A stretch of DNA of 14,581 bases from UBA12403 sp043808565 (GTDB taxonomy: Bacteria; Patescibacteriota; Patescibacteriia; UBA9934; GWF2-40-263), in assembly GCA_043808565.1 (NCBI GenBank), contig JAZDEQ010000030.1, positions 1 through 14,581 on the forward strand, in the 5' to 3' direction. The stretch's first letter is position 1. Each line of letters begins with the position of its first letter. Of the stretch, positions 1 to 6,248 are shown piece by piece. A program made the translations under genes and the position numbers. The notes beneath the pieces were generated by a model. The model saw only the letters and a list, made by a program, of their open reading frames with translations, had not been told where the DNA came from and searched no databases.

Positions 1-131
1 GGTGTTACTAATCTACTAATCTGGCTACTAAACTACAAATCTACGAATTGGCTACTAATTTTATTTTTTAAATAATTCGTAGAGATTCGTTAATTAGTAG
101 ATTGGTAGCAAAATTTGTGGATTAGTATACC
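1..131. repeat. Imperfect inverted repeat made of 8-nt units (CTACNAAT), downstream of argS
   Basis: The left arm (about 1-59) reads as 8-nt units: TTACTAAT (5-12), CTACTAAT (13-20), a CTGG spacer, CTACTAAA (25-32), CTACAAAT (33-40), CTACGAAT (41-48), a TGG spacer, CTACTAAT (52-59). The segment 74-131 read on the minus strand has units of the same type (ACACTAAT-like, CCACAAAT, CTACCAAT, CTACTAAT, TAACGAAT, CTACGAAT), so the two halves pair imperfectly around an AT-rich centre near 50-73. It lies 3' of argS and may end transcription, but there is no clean GC stem plus T-run. The repeat may continue beyond the left edge of the window. Confidence 0.75.
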
Positions 132-155
132 CTTTTAGTTAATAACTTAATTACT

Positions 156-1859
156 TCACATTTCGTCGATTGTTTCAATGCCCATTATCCCCAAACCGTT
201 TTTTATGACCTGACCAACCGCCTGAATCAAGGCTAAACGAGTAGCCATTAGCTCTAAATTTTCCGTCTGAATAACTGGTGCTTCATGATAAAAACCGGCA
301 AATGATTTAGCTAATTCAAATAAATATTCAGCCAAGCGATCTAATTTAAAATCTTGGGCTGTTTGTAAAACAACTTCTGGATATTTAGCTAGTTGCGAAA
401 AAAGCTGTTGTTCAATTGGCAAAACAAGTTTTTCGGCTTTTATTTCCGGTTTAACTTTTTTGACTTTTTTAATAATAGATTGAATTCTGGCAAAAGTGTA
501 AAGCAGATACGGACCAGTGTAGCCATCAAAAGACAAAGCTTCGTCCATGTCAAAAACTATTTTTTTGTTGGGATCCTGGCGTAGGATACCAAAACGCAAG
601 GCGGCAAAAGCCACGACCCGAACCGTTTTTTCAATTTTTTTCTCTGACCACTCAGGATGACGTTTTTTGGTTTCTGTCTCCATGGTTTTAAACAAAGTAT
701 CGCGCAAGGTTTCATAACGAATAATATTGCCCTTCCGCGAAGACATGGCGCCTTCTTTTAAGGTAACAAAACCATAGGCTAGATGAAAAAGTTCTTCTTT
801 AAAACCAACCCGGTGGAGAGTGGCAAATAATTGTTGTAAAACCAAAGACTGACGATCATCGATGACATGAATTGACCGAGTGGGATGAAATTGTTTGTCT
901 TTTAAATAAGCCAGGGCCAAATCTTTGGTAGAATACAAAGCCGAACCATCAGATTTTAAAATCAAATAAACCCCTAGTTTTTCTTTTTCTAAATCAACAA
1001 TCACGGCTCCTTGACTTTCTTTAGCTACGCCTTTTTTCAAAAGTTGTTTAACGATTTTTTTACCTTCTTTTTCTACTTCAGATTCAAAATACCAAATATC
1101 CAATGGTAAGTTTAATTCTTTAAAAACATCTTTTAATAATTTCAAAGAAGATTTTCTGGTTTTTCGCCACAAACCAACCCAAGGACTTTTTCCGGCTTCT
1201 AATTCTCGTTGTACCGTTGCTACATCTTCTTTAATTTCCGGATGTTCGTCGATATATTGACTAGCTTCGGTGTAAACCTCACCTAAAAACTTAGCCCAGT
1301 CTTCTGGTTCAGTATTGTTGTAAAAAGTTTTGTAAGCCCACAAAAATTTCGCCACATGAGCGCCGACATCACCAATGTAGCAGGCTGGCAAAACTTCATA
1401 ACCAACGGCTCGTAATAAATTAACCAAAGCATGACCAATAAAACAGGTTCTCAAATGGCCAATATGAACTTCCTTATGCGTATTTAAACTAGCGTATTCC
1501 ACTATCACCCGACGCTGGTGACCAATATCTGACCGACCGTAATTTTTCCCCTGGTTATTGATTTCTTCCAAAACTGCCTGACCAAAAAGTTCTGATTTGA
1601 GAAAAAAATTAACATATGGTCCTTTGGCCTCGGCTTTTTTAAGCCAACCTTTAGGCTCAATTTTAGCGGCCAGCTCAAAAGCAATTTCGGCTGGATTTTT
1701 CTTTAAACCTTTGGCCAAAGTAAAACATGGGTAAGCAAAATCACCCATGGTTGAATCAGGTGGCGTTTCGAGTTCAGCCGCAGTAGGTGAATAACCTTTA
1801 CCTAAGGCGACTTTTAACTCTTTGATAATTTTTTGTTTGGCTTCTAAGTATGCGGACAT
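156..1859 (-). CDS. argS: Arginyl-tRNA synthetase
   Basis: This cytoplasmic class I synthetase charges tRNA-Arg with arginine using ATP. The 567 residues show the family order: an N-terminal additional domain (about 1-95) with GPYVNFFL at 80-87, a Rossmann catalytic core with HIGH at 132-135 in the context NTHKEVHIGHLR, the KMSKS-equivalent loop MSSRKG at 372-377, and an alpha-helical DALR anticodon-binding domain from about 450 to the end, finishing in the usual LGIxxxxxIxEM form. Length is normal for bacterial ArgRS. The ATG at 1857-1859 has no recognisable Shine-Dalgarno; the leader is AT-rich. The stop is TGA. It is the last of three synthetase genes on this strand, 167 bp after tyrS, with a large inverted repeat between, so it may be transcribed separately. 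Identity is clear from the motifs; the exact start is less certain. Confidence 0.96.
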   Translation of the reverse strand: MSAYLEAKQKIIKELKVALGKGYSPTAAELETPPDSTMGDFAYPCFTLAKGLKKNPAEIAFELAAKIEPKGWLKKAEAKGPYVNFFLKSELFGQAVLEEINNQGKNYGRSDIGHQRRVIVEYASLNTHKEVHIGHLRTCFIGHALVNLLRAVGYEVLPACYIGDVGAHVAKFLWAYKTFYNNTEPEDWAKFLGEVYTEASQYIDEHPEIKEDVATVQRELEAGKSPWVGLWRKTRKSSLKLLKDVFKELNLPLDIWYFESEVEKEGKKIVKQLLKKGVAKESQGAVIVDLEKEKLGVYLILKSDGSALYSTKDLALAYLKDKQFHPTRSIHVIDDRQSLVLQQLFATLHRVGFKEELFHLAYGFVTLKEGAMSSRKGNIIRYETLRDTLFKTMETETKKRHPEWSEKKIEKTVRVVAFAALRFGILRQDPNKKIVFDMDEALSFDGYTGPYLLYTFARIQSIIKKVKKVKPEIKAEKLVLPIEQQLFSQLAKYPEVVLQTAQDFKLDRLAEYLFELAKSFAGFYHEAPVIQTENLELMATRLALIQAVGQVIKNGLGIMGIETIDEM

Positions 1860-1888
1860 AAATCTGTAAAGTTACAAATGACGAAGGT

Positions 1889-2012
1889 AAAGTTATGGAG
1901 TGATGGAGTCGTGAAGTGGTGGAGTGTTGGATTTTATTTATTCTTTAAAATGTAAAGAAATAAATATCTTCAATAACTCCACGACTCCATCACTCCAAGA
2001 CTCCACGACTTT
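1889..2012. repeat. Long inverted repeat of 8-nt units (GGAGTNNT) between tyrS and argS
   Basis: The left arm (1889-1947) runs in strict 8-nt steps: AAAGTTAT, GGAGTGAT, GGAGTCGT, GAAGTGGT, GGAGTGTT (1889-1928), then an AT-rich stretch ending TTCTTTA. The right arm (1953-2012), read on the minus strand, begins AAAGTCGT, GGAGTCTT, GGAGTGAT, GGAGTCGT, GGAGTTAT and ends TTCTTTA. The arms can pair along about 59 nt around a 5-nt loop at 1948-1952. It fills most of the 167-bp tyrS-argS spacer. It could attenuate or end transcription from tyrS, or be a selfish dispersed repeat. Confidence 0.85.
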
Positions 2013-2026
2013 AACCCAACCGTCTT

Positions 2027-3223
2027 TTAAAACACCTTAACAAACCCTCGTTTGCCTTTTTGAATTAAAACGCCGTCAGAAGTCGATTCAACCATTGTCT
2101 CGTAAGAACTTACCACTTCCCCGTTCATTTTCACACCACCACCATCAACCAACCGTCGGGCCTCGCCTTTGGATGGTGCAAAACCGGTTTCCACCAAAAC
2201 ATCTAATATCGACATTGGACTATTCGAAAGTTTATGCTCGACTATTTCATCGGGGATCTCTTTGTCACGAAACATTTTGTCAAAATTTTCTTGAGCTTGT
2301 TGGGCAGCGGTTTCGGAATGATACATTTTGACAATTTCAAAAGCTAAGTCAGCCTTGATATCACGTGGATTTGAACCAGAGTGCAAATTTTCTTCATAAC
2401 TCTTTACTTTATCCGTTGAAACTCTGGTAACAAAAGTGAAGTATTTAATAATCAAATCGTCAGAAATCGACATTACTTTTCCAAACATATCATCGGGTTC
2501 AGCAGTTAAATTAATTGTATTTCCCCAACTCGAACTCATCTTTCTTCCGTCTGTTCCTTCGATTAGTGGATTCATTATTATATTTTGCGGTCTTTGTTTG
2601 TAGTACTCTTGAAGATTTCGACCGGCCAATAAATTAAATCTTTGGTCTGTTCCGCCAACCTCAACATCGGCTTTAATCTCTACCGAGTCATAACCTTGCA
2701 TTAATGGATACAACAATTCTCTCAAAGAAACTCGAGTACCGGCATCTAAACGACGGCGAATATTTTCTCGACTGATAAATTCCGCTAAAGAAAACTGATC
2801 GGCTTGAACACCAATTTCGCCATAACTAAGTTTTCCGAGCCACTCACTATTACGATGAACCTCGCACTTTTCTATATCAATAATTTTTCCGGCTTGGGTC
2901 ACATAATTTTTCAAATTTTCTTCAACTTTTTCCTTTTCAAGCATTGGGCGTTCGCTTTCCTTATCTGAAGTATCGCCAATCACGCCGGTAAAATCACCAA
3001 CAATTAAAACAATCTGATGGCCCAATTCTTGAAAATCTCGTAATTTCAAAAGCGGAACCGAACGACCAATATGCAAATTGGGGCTAGTTGGATCAATTCC
3101 GAGTTTAATTCGCAAAACCTCGCCTGAAAGCATTCTCTCGCGAAGTTTTTCTTTAACAATGACTTCTTCTACGCCGCGAGACAAAACTTCATCTACGGCT
3201 TTTGGATCAGTATTGACGCTCAT
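2027..3223 (-). CDS. tyrS: Tyrosyl-tRNA synthetase
   Basis: This class Ic synthetase charges tRNA-Tyr and acts in the cytoplasm, normally as a homodimer. Visible landmarks in the 398 residues: GIDPTSPNLHIGR at 42-54 (the HIGH signature, here HIGR), VGDFTGVIGD at 75-84, the tyrosine-binding segment YPLMQGYDSV at 172-181, GGTDQRFN at 190-197, KMSSS at 228-232, and a C-terminal S4-type RNA-binding domain at about 337-398 containing SKGEARRLVDGGGVKMNG. The overall form is that of the TyrZ-type bacterial branch. The start ATG overlaps the valS stop (ATGA at 3220-3223), which implies translational coupling and supports this start; a weak GGAAAA lies 5-6 nt upstream. The stop is TAA. The Arg in place of the last His of HIGH is notable, but the other motifs are intact, so I expect an active enzyme. 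Confidence 0.96.
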   Translation of the reverse strand: MSVNTDPKAVDEVLSRGVEEVIVKEKLRERMLSGEVLRIKLGIDPTSPNLHIGRSVPLLKLRDFQELGHQIVLIVGDFTGVIGDTSDKESERPMLEKEKVEENLKNYVTQAGKIIDIEKCEVHRNSEWLGKLSYGEIGVQADQFSLAEFISRENIRRRLDAGTRVSLRELLYPLMQGYDSVEIKADVEVGGTDQRFNLLAGRNLQEYYKQRPQNIIMNPLIEGTDGRKMSSSWGNTINLTAEPDDMFGKVMSISDDLIIKYFTFVTRVSTDKVKSYEENLHSGSNPRDIKADLAFEIVKMYHSETAAQQAQENFDKMFRDKEIPDEIVEHKLSNSPMSILDVLVETGFAPSKGEARRLVDGGGVKMNGEVVSSYETMVESTSDGVLIQKGKRGFVKVF

Positions 3224-5964
3224 AAATTTTCCAATTGTTGTTTAAGGCCAACGAATTTTTTGTTGGCTTCGTCTTGTTTTTGTTTCAAGCCTTCGATGAC
3301 TTTGGCCGGAGCTTTAGCCACGAATTCTTGATTGGTTAATTGTTTTTCCAAAGTCACCAAATATTTTTCGACGTTTTCTAGCTCTTTGGTCAGGCGATCT
3401 TTTTCTTTTTCTTTATCAACCAAACCGGCTAATGATAAATAAATCGAAGTTTGGCCAACCACGCAAGAAATAGAATCATCTGGTTTTGTTTCAACAAAAG
3501 AAATTTCGGAAACACGAGCTAAAGTTTTTATAATTTCCGTTTGTTCGACAAAAAAAGCTTTTTCATTGGTTGTAAGTGATATGGCCACTGGTTTAGCTGG
3601 TTCGATTTTATTTTCCGAACGTAAATTACGAATGGCTACCACGATTTCCTGCAAAATTGAAAAATCTTTAATAACTTTTTCGTCAGTTGTCTGTTTTTGG
3701 CTTGGCCACGATTCCACAATCAACAAATTTTCCTTTCCCATCTGCCCCCAAATCGTCTCGGTGACAAAAGGCGTGAACGGGTGCCAGAGTTTCAGTAAAT
3801 TTTCCAAGACAAAAAGCAAAATCGCATCAGTCGAGGCCACAAGCTCTGGCTGTTTTTTCTGAATCTTAGAAATCTCAAGATACCAATCAGCAAAATCAGA
3901 CCAAGTAAAATCTCGAAGTCCTTCAATGGCTAAAGAAAAATCAAAACTTTCCAATAATTCGCTGGTTTTTTGCGTTACCTCGCTCATCCTTTGCAAAATC
4001 CATTTATCCGCCAATGTTCCCCCACCCCAGCCCTCCCCCGTCGCGGCGACGAGAGAGGGAGAATCAGTCGTCGTTAAAACATATCTTGCGATATTCCAAA
4101 TTTTATTAACAAAATTTCGCGCACTCTCAACTTTTTCTGGATAAAATCGCGCGTCGTTTCCTGGGGTGATACCTGTCAGCAAACTAAGACGCAGAGCATC
4201 GGCTCCATACTGTTTAATCACGTCAATCGGATCAATACCGTTTCCCGAAGACTTGGAAAACTTTTTTCCATCTTTATCACGAAGCATGCCGTGAATATAA
4301 ACATTCTTAAAAGGAATCGTCTCGAGCGCGTATGTACTCATGAGAATCATGCGCATGAGCCAAAGATAAAGAATTTCATAACCCATCTGCATCCAATTGG
4401 TTGGGTGATAATCGGCCAAGTCTTTTGTTTTATTTGGCCAACCGAGCGTTGAAAATGTCCAAGAGCCAGAACTAAACCAAGTATCCAAAGTATCAGGATC
4501 TTGTTCCCAACCTTCGCCGGCCGGCGCTTCTACGCCAACATATGTTTCCCCCTCGCCCCCGGCCTTCGATTCCTCAGGCCGCTCTGAGCCCGGTTGAAGA
4601 GCGGGGAGAGGGGTTAGGGGCGAGGGTCGATACCAAGCTGGAATCCGATGCCCCCACCACAACTGACGAGACAAACACCAGTCGCGCAAATTTTCCACCC
4701 GATCCAAAAATAATTTAGTAAATCGTTCTGGAGTAATTGAAACTTTTTTTGTTAACTCACCGCCAAGACCAGTGGTAACCGCTTCGCGCATAAGCTCGCG
4801 CAAAGTCTTGCCGCGACTTGGAATGACTTTATTCATGTCTAACCACCATTGAGTCATTGGAATAGCTTCAATTACATCGCCATAACGATCAGAGGTGCCG
4901 ACGTTTTGTGTGGTCTCTTCTTCCTTGAGAAGCAAACCTTTTTTACTTAACCATTCTACAAATTTAGCTCTCGCAGTTTCACAGTCTAATCCTTCATAAT
5001 CTTTCCCGGCTGCGGCGGTCATTTTACCATCCGGCCCGATCACTGGAATAAGAGCGATTGTCTCACCTTTGGCTTTTTGTTTTTCGTACATGGCAAAATC
5101 AATCGGACTATGCGCTGGAGTTACGCCTAAAGCTCCGGTACCAAAATCTGGATCAGCATTTTCATCGGCAATAATTTTAATTTTCAGTGGACTGGCAGCA
5201 CCAACATCAACGGTAAATTCTTGACCAATATATTTCTGATAACGCACATCGGCTGGATGAACCGCGACGGCTGAATCACCTAATTTGGTTTCCGGACGAG
5301 TGCTGGCAATAGTGATTGGAAAATCCTGACTATATTTAAAAGTATAAAATTTTACGGTCCGCTCGATTGTCACAGTCTCGTCATCTGAACAAGTGGACTG
5401 TCCTTTAACCGACCAATTAACCACGCGAAAACCGCGATAAATTAAACCGTCTTCATACATTTTTGTAAACAAAGTTCTAACCGCCAGATTACGATCTTCG
5501 TCAAAAGTATAAGCCAAACGCGACCAGTCACAACTTGTACCAACTTTTCGAATCTGATTAAGAATTGTTGATTTTGATTGCTCGGCAAATTCTCGAATTT
5601 TCTCAAGCAACCCTTCTCTGCCCAATTGTGTTCGTGGATCAGAAATTCCTTGCTGCATTAAAATCTTCTCCACTTTTGCTTGAGTGGCTATTGCCGCATG
5701 ATCCGTGCCAGGAACCAGCAAGGCTTTTTTTCCACACAAACGTTGGTAACGTAGCATGGCGTCCATAAGGGAATTTTCAAAAGCATGCCCTAAATGCAAA
5801 ACCCCGGTCACGTTTGGTGGCGGCATCATTATAGAAAATACATCTTCCCTCTCGCCTGGCAAATTGTCCGGATTAAAAAATCCGCTCTTTTCCCAAGCCG
5901 TGTAAATTTTATCTTCGTGTTCGCCCGGCTCGTAAGCCTTGGACATCTCTGGTTTCTCTAACAT
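3220..5964 (-). CDS. valS: Valyl-tRNA synthetase with two palindromic-repeat insertions
   Basis: This class Ia synthetase charges tRNA-Val and edits mischarged Thr. Landmarks in 914 residues: HLGH at 57-60 after PPPNVTG, GTDHAA at 86-91, the CP1 editing domain with STRPETKLGD (221-230) and GTGALGVTPAHSPID (275-289), WWGHRIPAW (436-444), DTLDTWFSS (491-499), KFSKS at 568-572, the anticodon-binding helical domain (about 650-800), and a C-terminal coiled-coil tRNA-binding arm (about 850-914). Residues 447-473 and 635-649 are Pro/Gly/Glu-rich segments encoded by GC-rich palindromes (4546-4626 and 4018-4062), which look like later insertions into surface loops. The stop is TGA and overlaps the tyrS start by 4 bp. 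A second ATG at 5944-5946 (Met7, MSKAYEP) aligns better with the MEKTYNP start I recall for E. coli ValRS and may be the true start, giving 908 residues. Confidence 0.97.
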   Translation of the reverse strand: MLEKPEMSKAYEPGEHEDKIYTAWEKSGFFNPDNLPGEREDVFSIMMPPPNVTGVLHLGHAFENSLMDAMLRYQRLCGKKALLVPGTDHAAIATQAKVEKILMQQGISDPRTQLGREGLLEKIREFAEQSKSTILNQIRKVGTSCDWSRLAYTFDEDRNLAVRTLFTKMYEDGLIYRGFRVVNWSVKGQSTCSDDETVTIERTVKFYTFKYSQDFPITIASTRPETKLGDSAVAVHPADVRYQKYIGQEFTVDVGAASPLKIKIIADENADPDFGTGALGVTPAHSPIDFAMYEKQKAKGETIALIPVIGPDGKMTAAAGKDYEGLDCETARAKFVEWLSKKGLLLKEEETTQNVGTSDRYGDVIEAIPMTQWWLDMNKVIPSRGKTLRELMREAVTTGLGGELTKKVSITPERFTKLFLDRVENLRDWCLSRQLWWGHRIPAWYRPSPLTPLPALQPGSERPEESKAGGEGETYVGVEAPAGEGWEQDPDTLDTWFSSGSWTFSTLGWPNKTKDLADYHPTNWMQMGYEILYLWLMRMILMSTYALETIPFKNVYIHGMLRDKDGKKFSKSSGNGIDPIDVIKQYGADALRLSLLTGITPGNDARFYPEKVESARNFVNKIWNIARYVLTTTDSPSLVAATGEGWGGGTLADKWILQRMSEVTQKTSELLESFDFSLAIEGLRDFTWSDFADWYLEISKIQKKQPELVASTDAILLFVLENLLKLWHPFTPFVTETIWGQMGKENLLIVESWPSQKQTTDEKVIKDFSILQEIVVAIRNLRSENKIEPAKPVAISLTTNEKAFFVEQTEIIKTLARVSEISFVETKPDDSISCVVGQTSIYLSLAGLVDKEKEKDRLTKELENVEKYLVTLEKQLTNQEFVAKAPAKVIEGLKQKQDEANKKFVGLKQQLENL
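4018..4062. repeat. GC-rich palindromic insert read in frame within valS (second insert)
   Basis: An imperfect palindrome is centred at 4045. GTCGC (4040-4044) and GCGAC (4046-4050) match exactly, and the flanking CCCTC (4031-4035) matches GAGGG (4055-4059). The whole is a C-tract arm followed by a G-rich arm, like the repeats at 4546-4626 and 10663-10704. It codes for ValRS residues 635-649 (SPSLVAATGEGWGGG), just before LADKWILQRM. Ordinary ValRS proteins pass from the NxARYVL helix to this conserved LADxWIL stretch through a short linker. Insertion is inferred from composition and position, not from an alignment. Confidence 0.6.
4546..4626. repeat. GC-rich palindromic insert read in frame within valS (first insert)
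   Basis: CCCTCGCCCC at 4550-4559 is the exact reverse complement of GGGGCGAGGG at 4617-4626, giving a 77-bp element with a 10-bp terminal inverted repeat. The interior is also GC-rich and partly self-complementary. It encodes ValRS residues 447-473 (beginning PSPLTPLPAL and ending KAGGEGE), 27 codons with no stop. The flanking protein, GHRIPAWY on one side and ETYVGVEAP leading to DTLDTWFSS on the other, is ordinary ValRS. The base composition is very different from the AT-leaning sequence around it. Confidence 0.75.
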
Positions 5965-5973
5965 AATAGAGAA

Positions 5974-6002
5974 AGTATACGAAATTTATTGGTTTTTTGG
6001 AA
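5974..6002 (-). promoter_or_regulatory. Possible valS-tyrS promoter
   Basis: On the minus strand, TATACT (5974-5979, five of six matches to the -10 consensus) is preceded 17 nt upstream by TTCCAA (5997-6002, three of six to the -35). Transcription would begin only a few nt before the ATG at 5962-5964. The mRNA would then be nearly leaderless, or translation would start at Met7 (5944-5946). The -35 is weak, so this is a tentative call. Confidence 0.35.
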
Positions 6003-6020
6003 GAGGTTGGATATTCAACT

Positions 6021-6144
6021 GTCAGAACTGGGATTTATAGGATTTAAGGATTTTTGGGATTATTGGAGCGGAAAGGCCTTTATTTAGACTTTTTTACAAA
6101 AAAATCCTGTTAATCCATAAAATCCCATAAATCCCAGTTCTGAC
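6021..6144. repeat. Inverted repeat of 9-nt units (GGGATTTAT type) in the divergent valS/DHH spacer
   Basis: The arms begin GTCAGAACTGGGATTTAT (6021-6038) and end with its exact reverse complement (6127-6144). Inside, the left arm reads GGGATTTAT, AGGATTTA, AGGATTTTT, GGGATTATT (6030-6064). The right arm on the minus strand reads GGGATTTAT, GGGATTTTA, TGGATTAAC, AGGATTTTT in exact 9-nt steps (6135-6100). The loop holds a 10-bp perfect palindrome AAAGGCCTTT (6072-6081). Weaker complementarity continues outward to about 5991 and 6167. The spacer 5965-6248 holds this element, the two candidate promoters, and a leader with nothing else recognisable. Confidence 0.85.
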
Positions 6145-6146
6145 TA

Positions 6147-6175
6147 TTGACCAATTCCAACCAAACCGCTAAGAT
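6147..6175 (+). promoter_or_regulatory. Probable sigma70-type promoter of the DHH-like gene
   Basis: TTGACC (6147-6152) and TAAGAT (6170-6175) are separated by exactly 17 nt. They match the vegetative -35 at five of six bases and the -10 at four of six. Transcription would start near 6182, leaving a leader of about 66 nt before the ATG at 6249. The -35 sits directly at the outer edge of the inverted repeat that ends at 6144. Confidence 0.5.
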
Positions 6176-6248
6176 ATCCCCTTCTTACCCTTCCATGCTG
6201 GGGGAAAAAGCGAGAAAATAAAATGTCTTAGAGGCTAACCCTACCAAC

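Noticed and set aside
1860..1888. An argS promoter TTTACC-17-TACAGA just before the start
   Set aside because: The -10 matches at only three of six bases and would place transcription start inside or after the ATG.
1..2012. The repeated short words in the spacers as a CRISPR array
   Set aside because: The units are 8-9 nt with no unique spacers of 25-40 nt, they face each other in inverted orientation, and no cas gene is present.
6223..6231. A two-codon upstream reading frame ATG TCT TAG in the DHH leader
   Set aside because: It is short enough to occur by chance, has no ribosome-binding site at proper spacing, and nothing else suggests leader-peptide control.
5965..6248. A T-box riboswitch controlling the synthetase cluster
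   Set aside because: There is no specifier-loop or T-box consensus on the minus strand upstream of valS. The only strong structure is the repeat-unit hairpin, and the likely transcription start is too near the ATG to leave a leader.
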